64,000 nt of DNA from Streptomyces hokutonensis (GCF_000376565.1 NZ_BARG01000062.1:1-64000), one strand, 5' to 3'. Counted from the stretch's first letter, positions 9,475 to 18,711 are shown. Notes: generated by a model from the sequence alone, not told the origin. Numbers and translations are program-made.

Positions 9475-9571
9475 GGTTGTGCTCCCTGTTCGGGTCGGAG
9501 CGGATCCGTCGATCCACGCACGATCCTTCTCGGAGCCGACGCCCGTGATCAGTGGCCGAATATCCCCCCTC

Positions 9572-9586
9572 GGGACCATTGGTCCC
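9572..9586. promoter_or_regulatory. Predicted OsdR/DevR box upstream of the arc operon
   Basis: GGGACCATTGGTCCC is an inverted repeat of two perfect six-base arms around ATT. It lies 98-112 bp before arcD. The GGGAC/GTCCC arms match the mycobacterial DosR box more closely than the GGGCCG form used elsewhere in the window. The spacer is one base longer than usual. Confidence 0.6.
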
Positions 9587-9645
9587 AACCGGCACGTCCC
9601 GAACGGCCCAGTGGCCGACCCGTCCTCCACCCGCAGGAGTCAGCA

Positions 9646-9661
9646 GGTGCCGTTCGGCCCC
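9646..9661. promoter_or_regulatory. Predicted OsdR/DevR box upstream of the DASS transporter
   Basis: GGTGCCGTTCGGCCCC is a 7+2+7 palindrome with a single arm mismatch, centred about 120 bp before the transporter start at 9776. With the box at 9572-9586 it makes the arcD/transporter gap a two-site divergent control region. Confidence 0.55.
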
Positions 9662-9775
9662 AGGAGCAGGGCCGATCGCCCGATGCCCGGCCGCACCCCG
9701 CTCCCTCAGCGTGGACCCACATGATCGCCCCTGTTCCGGCCGAGGCTCCGAGGAGCGCCGGACCCGACCCGTGGG

Positions 9776-11269
9776 ATGGAAAAGATGGCTCCCTTCAAAG
9801 ACTCCGAGGGATCGCCCACCGGGGCGGCGCCCGGTACGAGCGTCACCCCGCCCAGGACAGTGACCGTGGGAACAGCGCTGAAGTGGGTCGTTCCGGTCCT
9901 GGCGGGCCTGGTCGTCTATCTCCTGCCGCAGCCCGATGGAATCAAGTCCGGCGGGTGGGCGGTCCTGGCCATCTTCACGGCCACCGTGCTCGGCCTGATC
10001 CTGCAGCCACTGCCGCTGGGCGCGGTCGCCCTGGTCGGCCTGACGGTCACGATGATCACCGGCACCCTGGAGCCGGATGTCGCGCTCGGAGGGTTCTCCG
10101 AGCCGACGATCTGGCTGATCGTCGCGGCGTTCTTCATCTCCCTCGGCTTCACCAAGACCGGCCTCGGCCGTCGTATCGCCCTGCTGTTCGTCCGCGCCCT
10201 GGGCCGCAGCAGCCTGGGACTCGCTTACGGCATCACCCTGACCGACCTCGTACTGGCCCCGGCCACCCCCAGCAACACCGCCCGCTCCGGCGGTGTCATC
10301 CAGCCGGTCATCCGCTCACTGAGCGAAAACGCCGGCTCGCACCCGGGCGACGAGAGCCGCCGCACGCTGGGCGCCTACCTCACCGTCACCGCCATGCAGA
10401 TCAACACGGTCACCAGCGCCATGTTCCTGACCTCCATGGCCGCCAATCCCCTGGTGCAGAAGCTCGCCGCGGACCACGACATCCACCTCACCTGGACCTC
10501 CTGGGCCCTGGCGGCGATCGTTCCCGGCCTGGTCGCCCTGCTGGTCCTCCCCGCGCTGCTGTACCGCGTGTTCCCGCCCACCGTCCGTGCCACGCCGGAG
10601 GCGCCGGGCCAGGCGCGCGCCCAGCTCGCCGAGCTCGGCCGGATGTCCCGTCAGGAATGGACCATGGCGGCGGTCTTCGTCCTGCTGCTCCTGCTGTGGT
10701 CGGTGGGCGGCCAGGTCTGGGACCTCTCGGCCACCGTCTCCGCCTTCACCGGTGTGGCCCTGCTGCTCGTCACCGGCGTACTGACGTGGGGCGACCTGGT
10801 CGCGGAGAAGTCGGCCTGGACGACGCTGGTGTGGTTCTCCGTCCTGGTCATGATGGCCGGTCAGCTCCAGGAACTCGGGGTGATCGGCTGGTTCAGCGAC
10901 ACCATGACCAAGGCCACCGACGGGGTGGGCTGGCAGACCGCGTTCGTGATCCTCACGCTGGTCTACCTCTTCTCCCACTACCTCTTCGCCTCCAACACCG
11001 CGCACGTGGCCGCGATGTACGCCGCCTTCCTCTCGGCCGCGATCGCTACCGGCGCACCGCCGGTGATGGCCGCCCTGGTGCTCGGCTTCATCAGCTCCCT
11101 GTACGGCGGCCTGACCCACTATGCCTCCGGCCCGGCTCCGGTCCTCTTCGGCGGCGGGTACGTCACCCTCGGCGAATGGTGGCGCACCGGCCTGATCGCT
11201 GCCGGCGCGAACATCGTCATCTGGATGGGCGTGGGCGCCCTGTGGCTGAAGGTCCTCGGCCACTGGTGA
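9776..11269 (+). CDS. DASS-family (SLC13-like) dicarboxylate/anion symporter
   Basis: This is an integral membrane protein of 497 residues with about 12 hydrophobic segments, of the divalent anion:sodium symporter family that includes CitT and plastidic 2-oxoglutarate/malate translocators. Typical family stretches are TDLVLAPATPSNTARSGGVIQP, whose SNT motif binds substrate and sodium, and a second one near SNTAHVAAMYAAF. The N-terminal 30 residues are hydrophilic. Start may be ATG 9776 or ATG 9785, both close behind GGAAAAG. A likely role is export or exchange of succinate, malate or another fermentation acid (inference from the neighbouring anaerobic genes). A strong hairpin follows the stop. 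Confidence 0.88.
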   Translation: MEKMAPFKDSEGSPTGAAPGTSVTPPRTVTVGTALKWVVPVLAGLVVYLLPQPDGIKSGGWAVLAIFTATVLGLILQPLPLGAVALVGLTVTMITGTLEPDVALGGFSEPTIWLIVAAFFISLGFTKTGLGRRIALLFVRALGRSSLGLAYGITLTDLVLAPATPSNTARSGGVIQPVIRSLSENAGSHPGDESRRTLGAYLTVTAMQINTVTSAMFLTSMAANPLVQKLAADHDIHLTWTSWALAAIVPGLVALLVLPALLYRVFPPTVRATPEAPGQARAQLAELGRMSRQEWTMAAVFVLLLLLWSVGGQVWDLSATVSAFTGVALLLVTGVLTWGDLVAEKSAWTTLVWFSVLVMMAGQLQELGVIGWFSDTMTKATDGVGWQTAFVILTLVYLFSHYLFASNTAHVAAMYAAFLSAAIATGAPPVMAALVLGFISSLYGGLTHYASGPAPVLFGGGYVTLGEWWRTGLIAAGANIVIWMGVGALWLKVLGHW

Positions 11270-11295
11270 GACCGCTCCCCCACCTGTCGTCCGCC

Positions 11296-11319
11296 CGGCC
11301 CGGCGCTCCAGCCGGGCCG
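11296..11319 (+). terminator. Hairpin terminator after the DASS transporter
   Basis: A perfect 9-bp stem, CGGCCCGGC with GCCGGGCCG, encloses a 6-base loop 26 bp after the stop codon. There is no U-tract, as is usual in Streptomyces. Confidence 0.65.
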
Positions 11320-11405
11320 TCGGCGTGCGATCGCGGGCCCCGGCAGGGGCCGACTCGTGAGCACCCTCCGTCCCACACGGCAACCAAGGCCGGGACCATC
11401 CGCCG

Positions 11406-11434
11406 GCGGGCAGGGACCTCCGGCCCCTGCCCGC
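11406..11434. terminator. Second GC hairpin between transporter and oleate hydratase
   Basis: A perfect 10-bp stem, GCGGGCAGGG with CCCTGCCCGC, encloses a 9-base loop. It may be a backup terminator. The rest of the 334-bp gap 11270-11603 shows no gene and no clear copy of the recurrent regulatory palindrome. Confidence 0.5.
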
Positions 11435-11603
11435 TTGATCATCCGGTGAGTTGACTGAAGACCAAGGCCGCCACGCTCGCCCCGAGCGCCCCGGCGCCGC
11501 CCGCCGCACCCCACACCGCGAAACCAGAGCAGGTGTCCGTGCCCGGGTCCTGAACACTGTCGACCGCCCGTATCCCACCCGGGCGGCAGAACGGAGGGAC
11601 GTC

Positions 11604-13196
11604 ATGGCAGACGCTCCGCACTCATCCCACGCCTACCTCGTCGGCGGCGGCATCGCCTCCCTCGCGGTCGCCGCCTTCCTCGTCCGCGACGCCGACTTCC
11701 CCGGCGAGCACATCCACGTCCTGGAGGAACTGCCGATCGCCGGCGGCTCGATGGACGGCAGCGGCGAGCCCGCCGGGTACGTCACCCGGGGCGGCCGGAT
11801 GCTGGAGGAGGAGGCCTACACCTGCCTGTGGAACCTCCTGGAGACGATCCCCACCCTCACCGACGGGACGGTTTCGGTACGCGAGGAGATCACCGAGTTC
11901 AACACCAAGTGGCCCACCGACGCCAAGGCCCGCCTGATCGGCCCGGGCACCACGATCCTCGACGCCGCGGACTACGGCCTCGACACCCGCGACCGCCTGG
12001 AGTTGACCCGTCTGCTGGTGCTGCCCGAGACAGTCATCGGGGCCCGCAGGATCGAGGACTTCTTCTCCCCGCACTTCTTCGCCACCAACTTCTGGGCGAT
12101 GTGGCGCACCACCTTCGCCTTCCAGAACTGGCACAGCGCCATCGAACTGAAGCGCTATCTCCTGCGCTTCATGCAGGAGTTCCCCCGCATGCACACCCTC
12201 GCCGGCGTGCGCCGCACCCGCCTCAACCAGTTCGACTCGATCATCCGCCCGCTGCGCACCTGGCTGGAGACCCGCGGTGTGGTCTTCGAGTACGGCGTGC
12301 GGGTCACCGACGTCGACTTCACCACCGCCGAAGAGGGCGTACGACGCGCTCGCCGCCTGCACGTGGAACGCGACGGCCGACCGGACACGTACGAACTCAC
12401 CGCAGACGACTACGCGTTCCTCACCCTGGGTTCGATGACCGCCGACGCCGCCTACGGCACCGACGACAGCGCGCCGGAACTCGTCCGCGACAAGCGGGAC
12501 GGCGGATGGCGGCTCTGGGAGACCATCGCCGCCAAGGCAGACGACTTCGGCCGGCCCACCGCCTTCAACGACAACGTGGACGAGGCCAAGTGGGAGTCCT
12601 TCACCCTCACCATGCGCGACCCACTCCTCCTGCACCGCATCGAGGAACTGTCCGGCAACCTCCCCGGCACGGGCGCGCTGATGACGTTCAAGGACTCCAA
12701 CTGGCTGATGTCCGTGGTCGTACCGCACGCCCCGCACTTCGACGGCCAGCCCGAGAACGTCTACACCCTGTGGGGCTACGGCCTGTTCACCGACCGCGAC
12801 GGCGACTTCGTCGGCAAGCCGATGGCCGAGGCCACGGGCCGGGAGATCCTCACCGAACTCCTCGGCCACCTCGGGATGTCGGACATCGAGGAGCAGGTCG
12901 CGGCGACCACGACCGTGATCCCGGTGATGATGCCGTACATCACCAGCCAGTTCGCCCCGCGCACCGTGCACGACCGGCCCCTGGTGATCCCGCGCGGCTC
13001 CGCCAACTTCGCCTTCCTGGGCCAGTTCACGGAGATCCCCGAGGACGTGGTCTTCACCGTCGAGTACTCCGTGCGCGGCGCCATGCACGCCGTCTACGGC
13101 CTGCTCGGCCTCGACGAGCGCGAGATACCCGGCATCTACCACGCGCTGGCCGATCCGGCGACGGCCTTCGACGTGCTCAGGGCCGCGCTGGCCTGA
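11604..13196 (+). CDS. ohyA: Oleate hydratase (FAD-dependent fatty acid double-bond hydratase)
   Basis: It adds water across the cis-9 double bond of unsaturated fatty acids such as oleate to give 10-hydroxy acids, without net redox change. The N-terminus holds the dinucleotide fold YLVGGGIASLAVAAFLV followed by GGSMDGSG; later segments FWAMWRTTFAFQNWHSA and RTRLNQFDSIIRPL are hallmarks of the former myosin-cross-reactive-antigen family. The ATG at 11604 follows CGGAGGGAC. Length is 530 residues, slightly shorter than many homologues (550-590). It stands alone between two hairpins. A role in detoxifying or storing unsaturated fatty acids under stress is plausible but not shown by the sequence. 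Confidence 0.93.
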   Translation: MADAPHSSHAYLVGGGIASLAVAAFLVRDADFPGEHIHVLEELPIAGGSMDGSGEPAGYVTRGGRMLEEEAYTCLWNLLETIPTLTDGTVSVREEITEFNTKWPTDAKARLIGPGTTILDAADYGLDTRDRLELTRLLVLPETVIGARRIEDFFSPHFFATNFWAMWRTTFAFQNWHSAIELKRYLLRFMQEFPRMHTLAGVRRTRLNQFDSIIRPLRTWLETRGVVFEYGVRVTDVDFTTAEEGVRRARRLHVERDGRPDTYELTADDYAFLTLGSMTADAAYGTDDSAPELVRDKRDGGWRLWETIAAKADDFGRPTAFNDNVDEAKWESFTLTMRDPLLLHRIEELSGNLPGTGALMTFKDSNWLMSVVVPHAPHFDGQPENVYTLWGYGLFTDRDGDFVGKPMAEATGREILTELLGHLGMSDIEEQVAATTTVIPVMMPYITSQFAPRTVHDRPLVIPRGSANFAFLGQFTEIPEDVVFTVEYSVRGAMHAVYGLLGLDEREIPGIYHALADPATAFDVLRAALA

Positions 13197-13209
13197 GTGC
13201 GAGCGGATG

Positions 13210-13242
13210 GGTCAACCGGCCCTGAATTAGGGCTGGTTGACC
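13210..13242 (+). terminator. Strong hairpin terminator after oleate hydratase
   Basis: Fourteen-base arms, GGTCAACCGGCCCT and AGGGCTGGTTGACC, pair with one mismatch around GAATT, and TTT follows directly. It lies 13 bp after the stop and is one of the best intrinsic terminators in the window. Confidence 0.85.
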
Positions 13243-13338
13243 TTTCCCGTGTCCGCCGCCATGCCCACATTCTGGTGAGCGCATCGTCGACCCGCGCGCG
13301 GAGGCCGGGGCGAGAAACCCACCGAAGGGAACCGGATC

Positions 13339-14712
13339 ATGACCGACACCGGATCGCTCCTGGCGAAGGTGGTAGGGCCGGAGCACGTGCTCATGGAGGA
13401 CCACGTTCCCGAGGAGTACGGGCACGACGAGTCGCTGACCGTCGCGGCCCGACGGGCGAGGTACGTGGTGCGTCCCGCAGCGACCGCCGAAGTGTCCGAG
13501 ATCCTGGCGGTCGCCGCCGCGCAGCGCGTCCCCGTCACTGCACGGGGATCCGGCACCGGGCTGTGCGGGGCCTGCGTGCCCAGCACGGACGGGATCGTCG
13601 TGTCCTTCGAGCGGATGAACCACGTGGTGGAGATCGACGCCGACAACCACGTAGCCGTGGTCCAGCCGGGGGTCACCCTGGCCGAACTCGACGACCACGC
13701 AGCCGAGTTCGGGCTGTGCTACCCGGTACGCCCAGGTGAGTCGAGCGCGTCGGTCGGCGGCACGATCGCCACCAACGCCGGTGGCATGCACGCAGTCCGG
13801 CACGGCGTTACCCGCCACCATGTCCTCGGTGTCGAGGCGGTCCTGGCCTCCGGCTCGATCGTGCGCAGCGGAGGAAAATACGTCAAGACGAGCACGGGCT
13901 ACGACCTGACCCAGCTCCTCGTGGGCTCCGAGGGCACCCTCGCCCTGGTCACCGAGGCGACCCTGCGTCTGAAACCCCGCGGCGGGCAGAGTGCGACGGT
14001 GCTGGCGCCCTTCGCGACGGCCGAAGAGATCACCCGCGCGGTGCCGCGCCTGCTGGCCACGGGCGTTGATCCGCTGGTCCTGGAGTACGTGGACATGCTC
14101 ACGATGGCGGCGATGACCGCCCAGCAGGACCTCGGGCTCGGCATCCCGCAACAGGTCCGCGACACGGCACTCGCCTATCTGGTGGTGGTCCTCGAAGGGC
14201 AGTCGGCCGAACGGCTCGAAGCCGATGTGGAGTCACTCGGCGGGCAGTTGCTCGAACTGGGCGCGGCCGACGTCTACGTGCTGCCCGCAACAGCCGCACG
14301 CCAACTGATCGAAGCCCGGGAACGGGCGTTCTGGGCCTCCAAGGCGGCCGGCGCCGACGAGATCGTGGACATCGTGGTACCCCGCGCCTCCCTGCCCCGC
14401 CTGTTCGCCGCAGCCGACGTCATCGCCGGGGACAGCGGATCCATCGTCACCGGCTGCGGGCACGCGGGCGACGGAAACGTGCACCTCGCGGTCTTCCAAC
14501 CGGACGGGCAACGGCGGGACAAGGTCCTGCGACGGCTGTTCCGGGCGGGCACGGAGCTCGGCGGGGCGATCTCCGGCGAGCACGGCATCGGTACGGCGAA
14601 GAAGCGGTACTTCCTGGAGCTGGAGGACCCCGCCAAGGTGGAGCTGATGCGCCGGATCAAGCACGCCTTCGACCCCGACGGGATCCTCAACCCCGGCGTC
14701 CTCTTCGACTGA
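13339..14712 (+). CDS. GlcD-like FAD-linked 2-hydroxyacid dehydrogenase (glycolate/D-lactate type)
   Basis: It is a VAO-type flavoprotein that oxidises a D-2-hydroxyacid to the 2-oxoacid. The FAD-binding region is clear: GSGTGLCGACVPSTDG and the SVGGTIATNAGGM segment (around residues 70-155). The C-terminal domain carries GCGHAGDGNVHLAV and SGEHGIGTAKK, the conserved histidine region and end motif of GlcD and D-lactate dehydrogenases. Length 457 is normal. There is no iron-sulfur GlcF partner nearby, so the electron acceptor is unknown. Ten bases separate it from the next gene, a thiamine-diphosphate enzyme, so the two are co-transcribed and probably act in sequence on a hydroxyacid and its oxoacid. 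Lactate, glycolate or mandelate-like acids are candidates. Confidence 0.88.
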   Translation: MTDTGSLLAKVVGPEHVLMEDHVPEEYGHDESLTVAARRARYVVRPAATAEVSEILAVAAAQRVPVTARGSGTGLCGACVPSTDGIVVSFERMNHVVEIDADNHVAVVQPGVTLAELDDHAAEFGLCYPVRPGESSASVGGTIATNAGGMHAVRHGVTRHHVLGVEAVLASGSIVRSGGKYVKTSTGYDLTQLLVGSEGTLALVTEATLRLKPRGGQSATVLAPFATAEEITRAVPRLLATGVDPLVLEYVDMLTMAAMTAQQDLGLGIPQQVRDTALAYLVVVLEGQSAERLEADVESLGGQLLELGAADVYVLPATAARQLIEARERAFWASKAAGADEIVDIVVPRASLPRLFAAADVIAGDSGSIVTGCGHAGDGNVHLAVFQPDGQRRDKVLRRLFRAGTELGGAISGEHGIGTAKKRYFLELEDPAKVELMRRIKHAFDPDGILNPGVLFD

Positions 14713-14722
14713 CCGCATCCAC

Positions 14723-16294
14723 ATGAAGGGCGGAATCACCGTGAACGGTGCCCATGCCGTTGCCCGCACCCTCAGGAACTCCGGCGTCGAGGTGTGCTTC
14801 GCCAACCCCGGCACCTCCGAACTGCACTTCGTCGCCGCCCTGGACGACGAGCCCGGCCTGCGCGCCGTCCCATGCCTGTTCGAAGGCGTGGCCACCGGAG
14901 CGGCCGACGGCTACGGCCGGATGACCGGCCGCCCCGCCGCCACCCTGCTGCATCTCGGCCCGGGGCTCGGCAACGGCCTGGCCAACCTCCACAACGCCCG
15001 CCGCGCAGCCACCCCGGTGGTGAACCTGGTCGGCGACCACGCGACGTACCACAAGAAGTACGACGCGCCGCTGGAGTCCGACGTCGACGCGCTGGCCCGT
15101 ACCGTCTCCGGCTGGGTCCGCCGCTGCGCCGGCCCCGCCACCGTCGGCGGCGACGTGGCGGAGGCGGTGGCCGCCGCGGCGGGTGCTCCTGGGCAGGTGG
15201 CCACCGTGCTGCTGCCCGCCGACGTGTCCTGGTCGGACGGTGCCCGACCCGCACCGCCGGTCGCGGCCCGGTCACCCGCCGCCGTACCGGAACAGACCTT
15301 CGCCATCGTGGCCGCGGCCCTGCGCTCCGGCGAACCCGCCGCCCTGCTCCTCGGCGGCACAGCCACCCGTGAACCGGGGCTGAGCGAGGCCGGCCGGATC
15401 GCCGCCGCCACCGGTGCCCGGCTGCTGTGCGAGACGTTCCCGGCCCGTCTGGAACGCGGCGCGGGCCTGCCGTCGGTGGAGCGGCTCGGCTACCTCGCCG
15501 AGGGAGCGATGGCGCAACTCAACGGCGTACGGCACCTGGTGCTGGTGGGTGCCCGCGCCCCGGTGTCGTTCTTCGCCCACCCGGGCCTGCCCAGTCAGTT
15601 GGTGCCGGACGGCTGCCAGGTACACACCCTCGCCACGGCGACCGACGATATCCCCGCTGCCTTGGGCGACTTGGCGAACTCCGTCGCAGCGGACGTATCG
15701 GCGGTGCTGCAGCCCGCCACACGGCCGGCATCGCCAACCGGCGCGCTGACCGCAGAGTCCGCCGCCACGGCCATCGGGGCGCTGCTGCCCGAGGGGGCGA
15801 TCGTGGTCGACGAGGCCAACACCTCCGGCCTCTGGCTCCCCGGGGCCACGGCGGGCGCACCGCGCCACGACTGGCTCACCCTCACCGGCGGAGCCATCGG
15901 CCAGGGCCTGCCGCTCGCCGCCGGTGCGGCGATCGCCTGCCCCGGCCGGCCGGTGCTGTGCCTGGAGGCCGACGGCAGCGCCATGTACACCGTCTCGGCG
16001 CTGTGGACGCACGCCCGCGAGGGGCTCGACATCACCACCGTGGTCTTCGCGAACGGCTCCTACGCAATCCTCACCATGGAGTCCCAGCGCCTCGGTACAC
16101 GTGCGAACGGCCCCGCCCACCGCGACCTGCTCGATCTGACCCGTCCCGGCCTCGACTTCGTCGCCCTCGCCCGGGGCATGGGCGTACCGGCGTCGCGGGC
16201 GACCACCGCCGCGGAGTTCATGGCCCGGTTGCGAGAGGCTTTCGCCGAGCCGGGGCCGCATCTGATCGAGGCGGTTGTGCCGACGCTGTTCTGA
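14723..16294 (+). CDS. Thiamine-diphosphate-dependent decarboxylase / acetolactate synthase-like
   Basis: It is a 523-residue enzyme of the acetolactate synthase / benzoylformate decarboxylase superfamily. The catalytic glutamate is in CLFEGVATGAADGYGRM and the diphosphate-magnesium motif is EADGSAMYT with the asparagine about 27 residues later (FANGSYAIL). The central domain lacks obvious FAD-binding signatures, so a decarboxylase or carboligase other than biosynthetic acetolactate synthase is likely. ATG 14723 or GTG 14741 could be the start; AGGGCGG precedes the GTG and homologues often begin at that NGAHA stretch. It is in one operon with the FAD dehydrogenase, which suggests hydroxyacid to oxoacid to aldehyde. 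The substrate is unknown. Confidence 0.82.
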   Translation: MKGGITVNGAHAVARTLRNSGVEVCFANPGTSELHFVAALDDEPGLRAVPCLFEGVATGAADGYGRMTGRPAATLLHLGPGLGNGLANLHNARRAATPVVNLVGDHATYHKKYDAPLESDVDALARTVSGWVRRCAGPATVGGDVAEAVAAAAGAPGQVATVLLPADVSWSDGARPAPPVAARSPAAVPEQTFAIVAAALRSGEPAALLLGGTATREPGLSEAGRIAAATGARLLCETFPARLERGAGLPSVERLGYLAEGAMAQLNGVRHLVLVGARAPVSFFAHPGLPSQLVPDGCQVHTLATATDDIPAALGDLANSVAADVSAVLQPATRPASPTGALTAESAATAIGALLPEGAIVVDEANTSGLWLPGATAGAPRHDWLTLTGGAIGQGLPLAAGAAIACPGRPVLCLEADGSAMYTVSALWTHAREGLDITTVVFANGSYAILTMESQRLGTRANGPAHRDLLDLTRPGLDFVALARGMGVPASRATTAAEFMARLREAFAEPGPHLIEAVVPTLF

Positions 16295-16386
16295 GCCGTC
16301 ACCGACCAACGGTCACCTTGCGACGTGTTGGAAGGCATGGGTGACCTGGGCATTTGTGATGATGCAACAGGTACGAGAACGAGGTA

Positions 16387-17451
16387 CTACAGGTCGTCGA
16401 ATCCCTCGACCGGGCGGCCGATCGTCCAGACATCGCCGGGCGCGCGGACGAACGCGTGGTGTGCTTGCATGTCTCGCTTCAACTGCGCGGCGGAGACTAC
16501 GTGACCTCGTCGGGCGAGCGCGTCGCGAAGTTGCGCGGGTGTCAGGGACCGACCGCAGCGCGCGAGGTGCCGGGCAGCCAGTTGCTCGCTGGTGGGGCAG
16601 GCCGGGGGCTCCACCACGACGAGTGAGTCGCTGAGCGCCTGGTGCTCGTTCATCGCCGCCTCGGTCACCTTCAGCAGTGGCCTGGCCGCCTCCCGCACCC
16701 GCGCGAGGCGTTGCTGCCAGTTGTCGCGGGCCAGGTAGCCGTTGCGGTGGCACCACCACAGCAGCCCGGCCGTGATGACCGTCGCGAGCAGCGGGTGGTT
16801 CGCAGCCAGGACGACCAGGTTTCGGAGGCCTGCTCCGAACAGCTCAAACACGAGGTTGATGAGGACCAGCGCGTCCGCGGCCGTGGCTTCCAGGCCGGCC
16901 ATGCGCAGTACCCCCTGGGCGACGGGGACCCACTCGATGACGCCGAACCCGAAACGGAAGAAGACGCTGTCCTGGGAGACGATGACGCAGGGCCCCAGGA
17001 ACTCCGCGAGCGCCATCGTGGGCGCGTCGTCCGGGTCGCCCCGATGTCGCAACGGCATCTCCGGGTCGACCCGCAGGATGCGCTGGGTCTGGCCGGACAG
17101 GTGATCACGGATCTCCAGGTCGACCACCCGGAGGGAGGGAAGGATCTCCCGTTCGAGCAGATGGCGCACCTGCTGTTCCGGCACCCCGTAGTGGTCCGCC
17201 ATACGCGGCAGGTGCCTGGCGATCTCGCCAGGGACGTGCGCGGCGACGTAGGGGTTGGCGCGGCCCGTTCCCGCCAGGCCGGTGATCTTGTCCTGGTGGA
17301 GGCCGTGCTTGACCATGTAGCAGGCTTCGACCAGGAGCGCGTTGGCATCGAGGATGGGCAGCAGCATCTGCCGGCTCAACGCCATCGGGTTGATGGCGGG
17401 TCCGGTGGGGACCAGCAACTGCGCTGCCCAAGCGGCACGGTCTTGCGTCAT
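16387..17451 (-). CDS. PIN-like domain protein with membrane segment, unknown function
   Basis: I do not recognise a named family. The first 150 residues look like a PIN nuclease fold: an early ILDANALLVEA (aspartate and asparagine), a glutamate in HVPGEIARHL, and acidic residues in GDPDDAPTMALAEF followed by VIVSQDS. A hydrophobic stretch around residues 210-235 (NLVVLAANHPLLATVITAGLLWW) could span the membrane. The C-terminal third is hydrophilic and resembles a winged-helix-like fragment (LTPAQLRDALARRGHVVSAAQLKRDM). It is divergent from an HTH/zinc-ribbon gene, 186 bp apart. A membrane-tethered nuclease or toxin is one reading; the catalytic set is only a pattern match. Confidence 0.55.
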   Translation of the reverse strand: MTQDRAAWAAQLLVPTGPAINPMALSRQMLLPILDANALLVEACYMVKHGLHQDKITGLAGTGRANPYVAAHVPGEIARHLPRMADHYGVPEQQVRHLLEREILPSLRVVDLEIRDHLSGQTQRILRVDPEMPLRHRGDPDDAPTMALAEFLGPCVIVSQDSVFFRFGFGVIEWVPVAQGVLRMAGLEATAADALVLINLVFELFGAGLRNLVVLAANHPLLATVITAGLLWWCHRNGYLARDNWQQRLARVREAARPLLKVTEAAMNEHQALSDSLVVVEPPACPTSEQLAARHLARCGRSLTPAQLRDALARRGHVVSAAQLKRDMQAHHAFVRAPGDVWTIGRPVEGFDDL

Positions 17452-17637
17452 GCATCAAGTGTGGCCGCAGCCACTGACATCCGGGCAGGATTTTCCGTCC
17501 CGGCACGGCCCTGGCCGACGGCGTCGGAGAACTGGCCCAGCATCAGAATCGCGTTTCTGGTCCGGCGCACTGAAATCGGCAGGCCTCCGCTGTTCATATC
17601 TGTCCATCCGGCCCTGGTCCGGGTGGAGGCTCGCTCT

Positions 17638-18630
17638 ATGTCGTTCATCGAGAACGTCGCCTCTGGCCTCCTCGTCGCGCTGATCGTCTGGGGCATCAGC
17701 CGGGTGAGGTTGCATTGGCGCCGATGCCAGACGAAGAAGCCTCCGAGAATTGATGCCCGACACTGGTACGGAAGGGAGCGCTACATGGGCCGACCTGGAG
17801 CCATCAAACAGCCTCAACTGCCTCCCGGGGCACGCCGCGATCTCAATCGGCAATTGCACATGCTGCACCAAAGGGCCGGGTGCCCCACCACCCGGGACAT
17901 CGCCAAGCGTCTCGGAGGCCGGCCCGGCCACACCACCATCCACAACGCCTTCGCCAAGGCGAAGTTGCCCAGTTTGGACGTTGTGACGGCCGTCGCCCTC
18001 CAACTAGCAGAGCGGGCAAGAGACTTGGGGACCGAGACCGACCGCGAGGAGAGTCTCGACAACATCGACCGGCGCATTGATCGGCTCTGGAAGCAGGCCC
18101 GCCACGAGGAGGATGCCCAAGCCAACCAGGCCGAGCCGCCACCCATGTCCGACGCCACCCGGGGGCTGATGCACGCGCTCAGCCCCGAGTGCTCAGTGTG
18201 CGGGGAGACCCGACAACTCATCGACATCGTCCTCATGGAAGACCCCGAACCGACGCCATGGCCACCCGGATTCCGCAAGACGGGAGAGCAGCCCGAGGCA
18301 CCCGATCCGTGGCGACTGATCCGCCTGTGCCGCAGATGCCAACGCAACCACCAGGACGGCGAGCTGACCGAGCAGCAGCTCCGTACTGCCAGGTCCGCCC
18401 TGGACCGACGCCCCGGCGCCGCGCGGCACTACGCCGCGTACCTGGATCAGATCCTGCTGGGTGCCGAGCCCGCGATCGACTCACGCGTCGCGGCGCTCGC
18501 CGCCAATATTGTCCGGACCGACCCCAGTCTCGCCGCCGCCCCGTACGTCCTCAACCACGGGCAGATCAAGGTAGACCGCGCGCACGGCTCACTGAGCTGG
18601 GGACAGTACGAGTGCACGGACGACCACTAG
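17638..18630 (+). CDS. HTH protein with CxxC zinc-ribbon-like motif
   Basis: The longer form (ATG 17638, after GGTGGAGG) begins with one hydrophobic helix (SGLLVALIVWGISRV). A second start, ATG 17785, has a better ribosome site (GGAAGGGAG) and removes that helix. After it comes an HTH region common in Streptomyces (CPTTRDIAKRLGGRPGHTTIHNAF...). The second half has CSVCGETRQ and, about 50 residues on, LCRRCQRNHQDG, two CxxC pairs resembling a zinc ribbon or HNH-like site. The product is a DNA-binding candidate. It is transcribed away from the PIN-like gene and may regulate that pair. Function otherwise unknown. Confidence 0.65.
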   Translation: MSFIENVASGLLVALIVWGISRVRLHWRRCQTKKPPRIDARHWYGRERYMGRPGAIKQPQLPPGARRDLNRQLHMLHQRAGCPTTRDIAKRLGGRPGHTTIHNAFAKAKLPSLDVVTAVALQLAERARDLGTETDREESLDNIDRRIDRLWKQARHEEDAQANQAEPPPMSDATRGLMHALSPECSVCGETRQLIDIVLMEDPEPTPWPPGFRKTGEQPEAPDPWRLIRLCRRCQRNHQDGELTEQQLRTARSALDRRPGAARHYAAYLDQILLGAEPAIDSRVAALAANIVRTDPSLAAAPYVLNHGQIKVDRAHGSLSWGQYECTDDH

Positions 18631-18660
18631 GGTGCGGCGGCCAAGCCGCAAGCCCAGGCG

Positions 18661-18711
18661 GGCACAGGGCCCGTGGTCATCGCTCCTTGATTGACCACGG
18701 AGACCTGTGCC
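18661..18711. terminator. Bidirectional hairpin between HTH gene and ppdK
   Basis: Long interrupted arms (GGCACAGG...CGTGGTCA and TGACCACG...CCTGTGCC) fold into one hairpin of about 16 pairs. It sits between two convergent genes and can end both transcripts. Confidence 0.75.

Noticed and set aside
16311..16346. Possible hairpin between the thiamine enzyme and PIN-like genes
   Set aside because: Arms of only seven bases (GGTCACC/GGTGACC) with a 22-base loop; too weak to call a terminator.
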